Shown piece by piece: positions 11,831 through 24,460 of a DNA stretch of 64,000 bases. The notes under the pieces are model-generated. The model was not told the origin of the DNA. It searched no databases and worked only from the letters and a program-made list of their open reading frames with translations. Location: the NCBI RefSeq assembly GCF_001680005.1, contig NC_033569.1, positions 868,001-932,000 on the forward strand, read 5' to 3'. The stretch's first letter is position 1, and every line of letters begins with the position of its first letter. A program made the position numbers and the translations under genes. The DNA comes from Plasmodium coatneyi. Taxonomy: Eukaryota > Apicomplexa > Aconoidasida > Haemosporida > Plasmodiidae.

Positions 11831-13099
11831 TTATGCAAGAAAAAAATGGATGTTAAAAAAGAAAAAGGAGGATGTGGGCTTTTCCATTACTTTTTTTTTA
11901 AAAAAAAAGAAGAAGAAAGGAAGAAACAGAAAGGGAGAAAGAAGGGAATAGTGAAGGGGGAAGGGGAAAAGGGGTAATATGAAAAAAGAAGAAAAGAAAG
12001 GATTAGAATGTTAGGATGGGTCCTTTTTGTTTCTTACTTTTTAGGAAATTGTAGAATGTGTATTAGGTGTGGAGGGAAGATTGTTCCTCACTTATCTCTT
12101 CTTTTTTTAATAAAGGAATGCCGTGTATAGGAAGAAGGAATATTGTTTTTTCTTAAGAAAATAAAAAAATAATGAATGAAGAAAAGAAGTTTAAGGAAAA
12201 AAAAAGCAAAAAGGGGTAAAAGGAAATAAGAGAAAATAAAATAATTAAAAAAAAATGAAGAACGATGAATAGAAGGACGGGATAAAAAAGGAGGAAAGAA
12301 AAAAAAGAAAAAAGAAATGAAGAGAGGAGAAAAGGAATAATGAATAAAGGGGAAGAAAAGGAAAGGTTATAGTATGGTGTGCCAAGTTCTTCGTTCCTCT
12401 TTTTTTTTTTCCTTAAAAAAAAAAAGAAAAGAAGTTTAAGGAAAAAAAAGATAAAAAAGGGGAGGTGGATAATTTCTCTCTTTTTCTTTTTCTTAGATGA
12501 ATGTAATGTATAGGAAAGAAGCATAGGGGATAGAATTAATAGAGAGGGAAGATTATTTTCTATTTTTTTGAAGGAAAGGGAAAAAAAATTTCATTAGGTG
12601 AAGAAAAAAAAAAAAAAAAAAAAGGTACATAAGTAAAAGACATAAGAAGGAAGGGAAGGTTGCTAATCTCTTTTTTTAATAATTTGGAAAGTGCATTCAA
12701 AAATTGTTCTTCCTTTTTTTGCTTAGGAGAATATTCAGTGTATTAGGAAGGTTATTTTGTATTTCCTCTAAGAAGAATGCAATGCATAAGAAAGGTTGTT
12801 TCTTCTTTTTTCTCGGAGGAAAAGGAATAAAAGGAATAAAAGGAAAAAAAGAAAGAAATTAAAGAAGAAAGGAGGGAATGTGGGTGGCAATTTCTTTGTT
12901 ACTTTTTTTTTTTTTTTTTTTTTTTGTTCAAAAAATTTTAAAGGATGCATGTGCTGAATACAGGAGTATCATTTTTTCCGGAAGTACAGAAATATTTTAA
13001 ATGAAGGGAAAAGGAAGGAGGAAGAAAAAAAAAGGGACAGGAACTTCATATGTTTGGAGGGATTCAATCATAAAATGATAATATGAATAATGGGAAGTG
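11831..13099 (+). other. Upstream region of SICAvar-2
   Basis: Purine-rich, homopolymer-rich DNA without a convincing gene. AATGTAATGTATAGG-like motifs recur near 12118, 12500 and 12775, as upstream of SICAvar-1. No heptamer array is present here, unlike the other SICAvars. Confidence 0.45.
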
Positions 13100-13187
13100 G
13101 AAAGTGTGTGCACAGTATATATCATTTGATGAAATGTTTGTTTCATATGATATGTAACGATTCCATTTAATAATGTGGTAAAAAAAA
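13100..13187 (+). promoter_or_regulatory. Conserved SICAvar 5' leader
   Basis: Shares GATGAAATGTTTG, a GATATGTAACGAT stretch and GTGGTAAAAAAAAATGG with the leaders of the other SICAvars. This fixes the start at 13188. Function inferred. Confidence 0.45.
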
Positions 13188-16100
13188 ATGGATTCAGGTG
13201 GTGATGATAAAGAATTTAACGAATTGAAGAAAAAATGGCTGCAGGAGAAAGGATCTAAGGAGAGTACGAAACGGGTGTGGGAGGTATAACAATATACTAG
13301 GAGCTGTGTGCACTGTATGAGTGCATCATTGTCCCAAATTATATTATTCTCTCCTCTAATAATGATAAATATATAGTGTACACAGAGAACATGTATGAAC
13401 ATATTAATCCTTATTTACAGACAACATTAGGCAGGACAATACTCAGTTGGGTGAATGAATTTATTCTCAGAATGTATGATAAGGACGAGCATGGAGTTGC
13501 TGAAACACTATGTGAAAACGGAAACGAAGGGGACGAGAAAAAAGTATGTGAGTTTATTCTCCAGAATTTACTAAAAATAAAAGGTGTTAGGGGCAAGGAA
13601 TGTAATATAGAGAACATTGAGGAGGAGTTGAAGGAATATGTCCACTGTACAACACTAAACTTATGGTCAGCTTTGTACATATTTAATCATTGTGATAAGC
13701 AGGATGTTGTACATAGGGCATATAATGTAATGGAAAGTCTGAAAGAATTAGGTAGAGGAACTCAATGTAAAGAGTGTACGTATAGGGAATTAAAACCTAT
13801 GGTAGTAGTAAAGGGTATGGACATGTTAAAATATATGTATCTAACTATGAATGGGGATGCGAAAATTATGAACTTAATAAAGAAAGACCCAAAACCCACG
13901 GAGAATTGTGAAGAGCAAAGGAAGAATCTAACAAAATTGGGTCTCCAGATTAATAGTATGAGGACTAGTGGGGGTCAGCAACATCAAGCAGCAGCAGCGC
14001 AACCAGAAATGACCAAAGAACAGTTTAATTTCATAAGTCAATTAATAACAAAATGGGTAATGACAAAGGGTGTGGCAGAATTGGACAACTTTACGGTAAT
14101 GAACGTTAAATATAAATGGAAAGTGAAGTTGTAATGTAGGAATAATATAATAATGAAGAATTCATAATATAATGTGAACACGGGAAATTTATGTGCATAT
14201 ATATGTTTCGGCGGTCATTTATTTTATAGGAAGGAATATGGGGAGGCATGAAGACAGTATTTACTAATCTTATGTCAACTCTTAAAGGCGAACAACCAAT
14301 AATAGCGACAACTTGTGAAACAGGGTTGGATAGTAACTTCCAGGAAATAACTCCATGGGATAAGGAAGAAAAAGAATTATGCAAAGCTATGATGAAAGTT
14401 ATGTCATATACAAATGGTTTAACACAAAATTTTGGAGTAAGGGACGGCATAAAGGGTGAAGATACGGTAACTACGTACTTAAGGTGTCTAATCGGAACCG
14501 TCGTGTTAGCAGAATTATATGGAAGCAATTGCCGTTTTGATAAGGTACTTCCACATGTATCAGGGATGGTGCACGCATACGTGGAGAGTAACCTAATGGA
14601 AATGACGGATAAGAAGTGCAGTGAGTTCAGTTTGGAGAGTGCACAAATAGGAGGAAAACTTATTAGTAAAACTGTAGTAGACTGGATAAATAGTGAAAAA
14701 TGGAAGCAAGATGGGAGAGTCGAGAAATATGCAATGGTGAAGCAGCAGGGGGAAACGTGCGACAAGCATGGAATAAGTACAAGGGAGGAGGACCGAACAG
14801 AAGGGAGGAATGAGGACAATAAAGTAAAAAAAGAAAGAGAGAAAATAAAGGAAATACAGAAAATAATGAAGGGAGGGAATACTGTGTCCATGGAAGGTGC
14901 TAACAAAGTAGTGGAGGAAGTTCATAAGAAAAAGAATTTAACGAACGAGAGTGCAATATTGCAGGCATTAGAAAAGCAGGTTGAGGAGGAAATTAAGGAA
15001 GAAAGGAAGGCAGCTGCAGCAGATCTAAGTAGAAAGGACAGTTCAGCAGAGGACGATCAGCTGGCACGTTCAGCACCCCAACCCCAAGCACCAGGAACTG
15101 TAACCAACCCTAAAAGTCAAGAATCTACTATTCAAGCAGAACCAGTAACCGATCCATGCTCTTCCACCCAATCACATGAAGAACAGCAGAAAAGGCAAGA
15201 AAGTGAACAGAAAAGGAATGAGCTGAAGAATTCATGGGAAGAACATTTAAAGACGCTAACGAATGATGGGACATCTGTGCAGGGGAACGATATTCCGGTG
15301 AGTAGTGTTATTATTTTCAGAAAAGGAAAAATGAGAGGCAGGAGCATATAATCATGTATTAAAAAAAAAAAGAATCAATTAAAAGCATACGTAGAGGAAG
15401 GTAATTTAATATGTCGATTTCTTTCATTCATTCCCTTATTTTTCAGGGTGAAATAAGTAGGGATGCAGGGAATGATGTTAAGAGATTGCTAAACGAATTG
15501 AAGGAATATATGGGAATTAGCGACCAAAGAAGTAAAACGAATATATCAGACATTTGTGGAATCATAACAGATAAACCTGGGGGGCGACATGGGAGACAAC
15601 CAAAAGAAATATGCAAAAGAATAATAAGAATAATATACTGGATGGAAAGATGGGACAAAGAACGAAATAAATGGAAAGGAAAAAGTGAAAAAAAGGAAGA
15701 ACAGTGGGAACAGTATCTAAAGTGTATACTGGGGCATACAATTATATTGGAAATTCTTAAAAATAAGTGCAATGCTGATCAGGTTATGAACATAATCTCT
15801 GAGACTATGAGAGGAAGGGGGAACAATTTTCCAAGTGGAAAAGACGGAATAGAATGTGACTGGGTAAAAATGGAGGATATAAAGTCTGTGAAGGAATTAT
15901 TTGGGACGCACATACAAAATTGGATAAATGATGCAAGAAAAAGAAGTGGTGGTGTTAGAGACTTTGAGCAGGTAATGCAATGGATGGAGTGTAAACCGAA
16001 TGAAAAGCAAAAAGAAGAGCAGGAGCAAAAAGAAAAACCTTGCCATAGTGAAAGAATTATAGACTTATTAGGAGCAGGAAGATCATCACAATTACGAGAC

Positions 16101-18194
16101 CTAGTCAATACAGACCCTTCAGCATCAGCACCATCGTCGTATCCAGGTAAGGAACAGGCCTCTGAAGATAAGAAGGAAGAAGAGAAACCAGATAAGGGAA
16201 GAATTGACCCAGATGAACCTGATCTGCAGGATATTAATGCAGGTTACGTGGGTCCCCCACCTGCAGGAAGTAAACCCAGTAACGAAGTGGACAGTATTCA
16301 ACAGATTACCGGTGGCAAAGCATTAGATACAACTGTTGCGGAATCATCTACTCCTCCACATGTTGAACCTACTGTTCCTGCAGGTACTGAGGTTAATGGA
16401 GCTACACAAAGTCCGGATGATAAAGCTCCCATTAAGACTCCTGAAGGCACCCCTGGTGTCCCACCTGGTCCCCAAGCTAATAATGGTGGTGATCCACCTG
16501 CTGATCCTGGTGCAGCTGGTACCACTGGACACCTCAATCCTGTTCCTGGTCCTGTTTCAACTCTTGATCCTGATCCTCATTCTAGTCAAGCTTCAGGAAT
16601 TTCAGTTATACCACCCGTGGTTCCTGTATTGGGCGGAGGTGGAGGAGGGGGTAGAGCTCTTCCAAGAGCACGCAAGATTGTGAAAGTAAATAAGGTAGGG
16701 AAAGAAAAGGAAAAGATTGACTACCCTTCCTACCTCCTTACCCCATACCTTCCTACCATTCCTGTCTTCATTGGTACCTCTGTCATAAGTTATCTCCTTT
16801 GGAAGGTAAGAAAAAAAAAAACACTAATATAAGAACAAAAGAAGAAAAAAGAGAAAAAAAAAGAAAAAATAAAGTTGAATGAATCAGTGGGGTGTATGTG
16901 TAGGAGTTTTCGCATTTTAGGGTATATGTGTAGGATTTCGCATTTTAGGGTGTGTATGCGTAGGATTTCGCATTTTAGAGCGTGTATATGTAGGATTTCG
17001 CATTTTAGGGATGTGTGTGTAGGATTTCACATTTTAGGGTGTGTGTATGTAGGATGATTTCGCATTTTAGGGTGTGTGTGTGTATGATTTCACACTTATG
17101 GTGTAAGGCGCGCATTTAGGGGTGTATGTAGTATTTCGAATTTAGGGTGCACATTTCGCACTTAGCTTTAAGGTTTTAGGGTATATGAACAACCATGTGG
17201 TATATTGTTCAGCTCTTTAGAGAGAGGTTTATGCATCTAAATTTTGCATACAAAAAAAAAAAAAGAAAGAAAAGAAAAGAAGAAAAAAGTGAAATGAAAA
17301 GAGGAAAAAAAGTTAAGGAAGAAATAGGAAAAAGAGAGAATGAGAAAAAAAAGGTGCACACCTTTTTCCTTCTTCATACCTTAATTGTATACTTCGCACT
17401 TATTTTATACTGATTATTCTGGTTTTAAAAAGAACACTCACCCCTCTTAAAGGACTAATCTTTCTCCCTTTTTTTTTTTTTTTTTTATTTCTTTTTAGTA
17501 TTTTTTCCTCGGTAAAAGGAGAAAACGTTACGGAAGGGCTCATCAAGTATCTGATCCAACTGTACAAGAACAATTCCCTGATCATGTGGACAACCAGGAT
17601 GGTCCATATGAATACACTTTAGTAAGGGAACGCAGACAACCAAGATCTGTTCCAAAAAAAGCGAAGAGGCCAAAAAAACAGGGCGTTGGTCGTCGCCGTC
17701 CTGATCGCCCTGTTGGTCGCCGCATGATTATTGATATTCATTTAGAAGTCTTAGACGAATGTCAAAAGGGGAACACCAAATTGGTTCAAGAGGACTTCTT
17801 TGAAATTTTGGTTCAAGATTTTATGGGATCGCACATTTTAAACGAGGAAGATGTTCCTAGGGAAGATTTTCCACGTTCAGTTTTCAAGTTTTGGGAGGAA
17901 GACTTTGTTCCTCCGGAAAATTTTCCTAAGGAAAGGGTTCGTAGGGAAGGTGTTCCAAGTTCAGATTCCTGGTTTAGGGAGGAAGACTTTGTTCTTAAGG
18001 AAGGTGTTGCTAGGGAAGATATTCCTAAGGAAGATGTTTCTAAGGAACAGGTTCCAAGTTCTGATTGCGGGTTGAAAGTTGATGTTCCTAAGGAGCAGGT
18101 TCGAGGTTCAGGTTTAGGATTTAGGGAGGAAGACTTTGTTCCTAAGGAAGATGTTCCTAGGGAAGAAGTTTCTAAGGAACAGGTTCCAAGTTAA
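13188..18194 (+). CDS. SICAvar: SICAvar-2, short 5-exon variant antigen
   Basis: Model: 13188-13283, 13421-14095, 14230-15297, 15447-16805, 17499-18194; all junctions are phase 0, giving 1297 residues. Exon 1 has the F.ELK.KWL start. Exon 2 is an alpha-type ectodomain with CEFILQNLLKIKG and CTTLNLWSALY. Exon 3 holds one further Cys-containing domain plus a charged, Gln/Pro-rich end. Exon 4 (residues 614-1066) fuses a last ectodomain, a Pro-rich spacer with APIKTPEGTPGVPPGP, and the TM (near 1045-1064, ending SYLLWK). Exon 5 is the cytoplasmic tail with IIDIHLEV, FFEILVQDF and acidic FVPKEDVP repeats. Compared with SICAvar-1 it lacks the two CDLLN.WL beta exons, so it is a shorter architecture. 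The upstream DNA lacks the heptamer array and abuts a KIR relic. Confidence 0.92.
16880..17190 (+). repeat. Last-intron repeat of SICAvar-2
   Basis: About nine tandem copies of a 27-30 base unit containing GTAGGATTTCGCATTTTAGG, between the TM exon donor (16806) and the tail exon (17499). Same class as in the other SICAvars. Confidence 0.85.
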
Positions 18195-19233
18195 GATTCC
18201 AGGTTTAGGAAGGAAGACTTTGTCCTTAGGGAAGAAGTTCCTAAGGAACAGGTTCCAAGTTCAGATTCCAGATTTTGGGTTAATGTTGCTACGGAACAGG
18301 TTCAAAGTTCAGATTCCGGGTTTTACGATGTAGTAAATATTTTATTTCTATTCAAAACGATAGGGATATTATTTACGTATGAATAAAATATTCCTCATGG
18401 AGTAGAACCCTGTGAGGTATATATTAGGAAGTGGGGTAATGTAAAAAATATTCATATAAAAAATAATTATGTAGAAAATATGGATGCAGAACATATTAAA
18501 ATTCATTTTGTCCAATGAACACACACATCTCTCTGGAATTTTTTTTTCATTATGTTGCTAACGCACTGGGAACGGGACGAATTTAAGGAATAAGGAGTTC
18601 CTTTTTTTTTTGTTTCACCTTTTCACATGGTTATTGCTTATGTGTGATTTTTTCCACATGCATATATGCGAAACCGCGTAAAAGTTTTTTTTTGTTATAT
18701 GGGGATGTTTTTTCTTTTTTTTTTTTTCTTTGTACTGCACGAAAGTGTTTACGTTCATGTGTAACTACTATAAGTGGAAGTGAAAGAAAAAAAATTTTCT
18801 TACCCACTTTATTTTGATTTGTTTGGTAAAATTTTCTTCTTTATTGAAGAATTAAAATAAATGCTTATTCATTGTGTTACAAAAATTTTTTAACTTCATA
18901 AATTTTTTTTTCACCATTTTTAAATAGTCAAATATTTCTTCAAAAATGTCAGGACCTTTTTTCTTTTTGCGCGCCCCTTTCTGGGAGTATTGTTTCCCCT
19001 TCATGCAGAGTTATTCATACAATACAAAGAAAGGAAGAAGAAAAAAAAAGAAGCTTAAGAAAATAGAAAGGGATAAAGACAAAAGAAAGAAGGAAAGTTA
19101 AAAAAAGAAAGAAAAAAGGAAAGAAACGAAGAATGGTCATTTTTGCTTCTTACATTGTATGAACTATGCGCACTTATTTATGTATTCACTAAGGGAAGGA
19201 ACATTCCTCCTTCCCTTTCCCTTCCTTCAGGTG
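18195..19233. other. Intergenic DNA between convergent SICAvar-2 and KIR-A
   Basis: Decayed tail-coding repeats run to about 18330. Then 18325-18720 is a block that recurs after SICAvar-4 (about 43235-43680), including AAAACGATAG, ATGGAGTAGAACCCTGTGAG and CCAATGAACACACACAT. Shared SICAvar 3' motifs follow (ATAAGTGGAAGTG, GCGCCCCTTTCTGGGAG). The right end (19140-19190) has the KIR 3' motif ATTGTATGAACTATGCGC. No gene seen. Confidence 0.6.
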
Positions 19234-21395
19234 TTACATGTTTTGATAACCTATATTTGGACGACCGGTTGTAGTAGTATTTGTTCCTGCTCCTGTTCTT
19301 CCTCCACTGGTGGACGGTCTGGTAGACTGTCTTGTAGATGATCTTGTGTATGAAGTAGAACGTAGTGTGGAATTTTCTCTTGGACCTATTGTGGAAGTGT
19401 CCGTTGAATCGTATGTTGAACTGTTTTCTGTTAGAGTATCATAGTCCTGTCCCCACCCTGATCTTTTTTTTCTGCTTCTTCCTCGTCCAGAAGAATGGAT
19501 ACCGAACAAAGAAGGTAGGGAAGTATACTGAAAAGAAAAGACAGCGTTAAATGAGAAGAGTGGAGAAGGAAGGAGGTCTAAAGAGGTAAGGAACGGAGTG
19601 TCTAAGGACGAGTGAAGAAAGGGTCTAAGGAGGAGGAAAGGAGTGGTCTAAGGAAGGAAGGAAAGGAAGGGTCTATGGAGGAGGAAGGAAAGGAGGTGTA
19701 AGGAAAGAAGGAAAGGAGGATCTAAGGAGGAGGGAAGGGTCTTAGATGTGGAAGGAAGGGAGATCTGAGGAGGAGGAAGGAAAGGGAAATAAGGGGTCTA
19801 TGGAAGGATATACTGTTACTTATATTATTTCACTTTTAATTGAAATATTTTACCTTATATAGAAGGAAAGGAGCACCAATTGTTGCTAAGGTGCCGAAGA
19901 TGGAAGAGATGGAAGAGGTGGTGGTGGCAGCACGTACCGCTTCGTCTTTTGCTAAGGTTGCTGCTGTTTGTGCTGCGTCCGCTGCACGCTGGATCTGTGT
20001 TATTAGTTTCGTCATCTGTTGGGGGAGATTAGCTGTATAACAATGTACAGCATAGGTATTTTTAAAGTCGGTACAATACCGTTTATTCGTATGATCACCA
20101 CCCCCTTCTGTGCTGCACACCTTTTCCATGGCCTTACATGCTGTAGAAAGTTTGGTCCAATAGGTTGACCATTTTTCAGCGCAGGTGGCACCACTCCGAC
20201 TTAGTTCATTCTGTACCCCTTCATAATCGCTGAAATAATCGAATATGATTTTCATATGATCAAAAATGGTTTGGTCAATTTCTTTGTCCTTAAGATCGTT
20301 GTATTTAAAATCACACTTCTTTCCACTACTCCAGGAAGAATTTCCGAGCGTTTCGGAAATTTTATCCAAAAGTTCAGACAATTTATGAGTCTTTAAATCC
20401 TTCCCATATTTATCTCCTAACCAAAAATAAAAAAATTCACAGGATTCATTATTTTTGTACTTAATCGGATCATTCTGCATACATGCGTGTACGTAGGCGT
20501 CGGCGATTTTGTTAACATCTTTAATAATTTCTTTACAATTTGAGAATTTGGTATTTAATGCAGTCTTCAATTGCGTACCATCGTTATTCACGACGCCGCC
20601 AGATCCTCCTCCAGCATTCTCGAAATTTGTATAGAAGTCGTTAATTAAGCTTAACTGCTGCTGAATTGACCCTAGTGTGCACGTCTGCTAGGGGGTTATG
20701 GGTACATATACATATATATATGTATATGTAAATATATGTATGTACACATACATATATAAGGAGTTGTATGTATATTCCTTTTTTTCTTTCTTTCTTAGAC
20801 CTCCTTTCCTTCCCTCTCCCTTAGAACCCTCCTTTCCTTCCCTTCCTTAGACCTTCCTACCACCTAACAGCCTTCCTTCCGCCCTACCACCGCTAACAAC
20901 ATTCCTTCCACCAACCACCACCCTAACATCATTTCTTCCACCAATCACCCTTAACAACCTCCCTTCCACCCTACCACCCCTAACCATCCTTCCCTTTCAC
21001 CAACCACCCCTAACATAACCTTCCTTCGACCAACTCCCTCCTAAGAATCTTCCTTCCACTTACCAACCTACCACGTCTAACCACATTTCTTCCTTCCACC
21101 TACCACCACCTAACAACCTTCCTTCTACCCACCAACCACCACTAACAACCATCGTTCCACCACTAACAGCCATCGTTCCACCACTAACAACCATCGTTCC
21201 ACCACTAACAGCCATCGTTCCACCACTAACAGCCATCGTTCCACCACTAACAACCATCGTTCCACCACTAACAGCCATCGTTCCACCACTAACAACCATC
21301 GTTCCACCCCTAACACCCCTTCCTTCCTCTTTTCCTCAATCCCCTAAAATTGTTCCTCTTACCGTTGATGGTGCTACTGGTGCTGTTTCTGACAT
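19234..21395 (-). CDS. kir: KIR-A, single-domain KIR variant protein, 3 exons
   Basis: PIR-superfamily variant antigen. Minus-strand model: 21395-21363 (MSETAPVAPST, donor GTAAGA), 20684-19854, 19527-19234; 385 residues, all phase 0. Exon 2 is the ectodomain with regularly spaced Cys and the hallmark CEFFYFWLGDKYGK, ending in a hydrophobic TM (SISSIFGTLATIGAPFLLYK, near residues 268-288). Exon 3 is a basic then Ser/Thr-rich tail ending RPNIGYQNM. The exon 2 acceptor is ambiguous by three bases (TAGCAG), which only adds a Gln. Intron 1 contains the minisatellite block shared with SICAvar-1 intron 4; intron 2 is GGAAGG-type minisatellite. The 3' end faces SICAvar-2. Confidence 0.92.
19555..19800. 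repeat. Minisatellite in KIR-A intron 2
   Basis: Tandem GGAAGGAAAGGAGG and GGTCTAAGGAGGAGG units on the + strand between the TM and tail exons. Confidence 0.8.
20790..21330 (-). repeat. Minisatellite in KIR-A intron 1, inverted copy of SICAvar-1 intron block
   Basis: Read on the minus strand, about 21307-20911 matches 5969-6306 of SICAvar-1 intron 4. I see only two base differences in about 240 bases of flanking repeat, plus eight 21-base GTGGTGGAACGATGG units here against five there. The last five units on the minus strand have the same CT/CT/TT/CT/TT order as the five SICAvar units. The match stops sharply at both sides. Confidence 0.92.
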
Positions 21396-22859
21396 GGTTT
21401 ACATACACTTTTATATGTAGTGAATTTTATGTTGGAAGATGTTATGCTCATTTCCTTTTATATGTGTATATAATATAATTGCTTCCTTCCAAAGGGGTAA
21501 ATTATATAACTAATCATTCAATATAGAAGAAGTGGTACGTAGGGATGTGTATGTATGTGCAAAAAATTTTGTTGGGCTTTTTTCTGTTTGTTTGTTCTAT
21601 GATTGTACTATGGTTATGATTATGGAGGAATAGATATTAAACTTTTTCCCTTTTTTCATTATTGTACACTACTCAATTTTTTAAAACAATTATATTCCTC
21701 AATATACAATATAGAATTATTTTATATGAATATAATTTAAACAAATTCAAAAAGAGGAACTAGTCAAGAAATGAAAGAAACAAATACAGAATAGGTGGGG
21801 ATAAATTCTTTTTAATTTTTATGATATATATTCCTGATTTCATTCGACATATATATATTACTCTTATGATGATAATTTACCCTTATTATATATTATAGCA
21901 TATTATATGTACAGCATAATCATTATACATATACATTGTACACCTTGTACATTGAAATATTATATTATTATTCCCTCCATTCATTTATTGCGTACATGAA
22001 GTCTGGAATTCCTTTCTTTTTCCATAAAAATTTGAACATGTACTTTTGATTTATGTTGAACTATTACTAGAGGGATTGTAGGAAGTTGTTCACATATGTA
22101 CAGTACAGTTCCTACATATATAATTCATTTTTATCCTTCACATATTCACATTCATACGATTTTTGTAAATGAAGTATATATTCATAGAGTAAATAGCGAA
22201 GAATTCAATATGGAGAGAATTACATTAGTTATGTATGCAGGAAGCATTCTATGTATACTCCTATAACATTACTTTTTGCAGTGTACACTCATTCCTTTTT
22301 TTCTTTTACATTTATGATTCTTCAGTAATAATAATCTAATTCTTCTTCGCCATCCTTCTTTTTCCTTTGATACATACACTACAAATAGCTTTTTTCTACT
22401 GAAAATACGTTTTATACTATCTGAAACGTCCTTACATTTTCAATCCGTATTATATACTCCCCACATATTCATGTATTAATTTTTTCTCTTTTTCTTTCGA
22501 TGGATACAATATAAACAGGCCATTCTTACAAAATAGTTCTTACAACATAGGACCCACGCCCCCCTTATATCCCTATTATCCTTCTACATATGAATGTATA
22601 ATTACTTTTTCCTTAATTTAAAAGAGAGACAAATGTTAATGTGTGCGTAATTCCAAACATTAAGAGTTTCAGAGAGTTCAAGAGCGTTCCGGAAGTCTCT
22701 GGAATTAAAGGACTGAAGAAAAGTCCTTTTACGGAAACGACTATTCTACAGATTCATTAATTGAAACTTCTATATTTTAAAAGAACCTTCTCAGGTTTAT
22801 TTTAAAAGCAGTTTAGATGGCTCGAGAATACATGAATTACTATCTCTTTAGTTTACGCT
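21396..22859. other. AT-rich intergenic DNA upstream of KIR-A
   Basis: Very AT-rich DNA with no convincing open frame. It should hold the KIR-A promoter on the minus strand and passes into heptamer array 2. ATATAT runs lie around 21840-21960. A stem-like segment (GAGTTTCAGAGAGTTCAAGA, CTCTGGAATT) is near 22665-22710. No RNA gene recognised. Confidence 0.5.
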
Positions 22860-24460
22860 TCAGGGATTAGGGTTCATGACTTCAATGTATACAGTTCAGA
22901 GTTAAGGTTTCAGGGTTTTAAGGTTTCAGGGATTTAAGGTTTCAGGGTTTTAAGGTTCAGAGATTTAAGTTTCAGGGTTTTAAGATTCAGGGCTTTAAGG
23001 TTTAGGGTTTAGCATTCACGGTTTATGGTTCAGGGTTTAAGGTTAAGGTTTTAGGGTTCAGGGTTTAGGGTTTAGGGTTGATGGTTTAGGTTCCAAGTTT
23101 TAGGATTCATCGTTTAAGGTTCAGGGTTTAGTTTTCCATTTTAATGCTTAATGGTTGGGTGTTTAATGTTCAGTGTATAGTGCTCAGCTTTCAGGGTTCA
23201 GGTTTAGGGTTCGGGGTTCTGGGTTTAGGGTTGAGTACTTAGGATTTAGGGTTTTGAGGTATAAGTTTTTAGACTTATAGGCTGAGAGGTTAGTATTCAG
23301 GGTTTAGGAAACAGACCTTGTGTTTGCGTGTTTTGTACTCAGGATTTAGGGTTTAGGTTTCAGGGTTTACGAATTACAGTTCAGGGATTAGGCTTTAGTG
23401 TTTAATGGTTAAAGCTTAGGTTGTAGGGTTGAGAGTTCGAGCCTTCAGTGTTTAATTTGTTGGGTACACGTTTCAAATTTTAGGGTTCCGAAGATTCATG
23501 CTTTGAGGTTCAGCCTTCAGGGTTAAATGGTTGAATGTTCTGTATTTAAGGTTCAGGTCTTAGACTTAGGTGCTCTACGCCCTAGGGTTTAGGATTTGAA
23601 GACATTCAGGGATCGTCTCTATAGGCACATCCTCGAGAACTCAATTTCCAAATGAAGAGATCATGAAAACAAAACAGAGAAGATCGTACACAAGCTCTAA
23701 GACCTGGAACGCTGAAACCTAAATCCTAAATCTTTAGTTCTATACCCTCAACCTTGAACCACAAAATCTAGATCCTAAATAGGAACCATAAACTCTCAAC
23801 CCTAAACCCTAAACACCTAAACCCTGAACCCTAAACCCTAAACCCTGAATCCTAAACCCTAAATCTAAACCCTGAACCCTAAATCCGGAACCCTAAACCC
23901 TGAACCCTAAACCCTGAACCCAAAACCCTGAACCCTAAATCCTAAAGTTTGATCCCAGAACCCTAAACCCAAAACCCTAAAACGAAAATCCAGAACCCTG
24001 AACCCTCAACCCTAAACCCTAAACCCTAAAACCCTGAACCCTGAACCCTAAACCCTGAACCCTAAACCCTAAAACCCTAAACCCTAAACCCTGAACCCTG
24101 AACCCTAAACCCTAAACCCTAAACCCTAAACCCTCAACCCTAAACCCTCAACCCTAAGCCCTGGACCCTGAACCCTGAACCTTAAACCCTAGGCAATGAA
24201 TACTTAGCCTTAAACCCTGAAACCTAAACCCTGAACCCTAAAGACTAAACGCTAAACCCTAAACCCTGAAGCCTAATGTCTGAACCCTAAACCCTAAATC
24301 CTAAAGCCGAAATGCTAAAACGCAAATCCTGAGGCTCAAATCCTAAACCCTAAACCGTGAACCCTAAACCCTGAAAACGTAAACACTGAAAACTTAAACC
24401 CTGCAAACCTAAACCCTGAAATCCTAAAGCCTGAGCCCTAAACCCGAATCCCTGATTGTT
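22860..24460. repeat. Internal telomere-like heptamer array 2, inverted
   Basis: Degenerate G-strand heptamers from about 22860 to 23600, a unique spacer at about 23600-23690, then C-strand heptamers to about 24460. The C-strand half is far more regular: near 23800-24170 runs of CCCTAAA and CCCTGAA are almost perfect. Orientation is head to head. It lies upstream of SICAvar-3. Confidence 0.95.
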
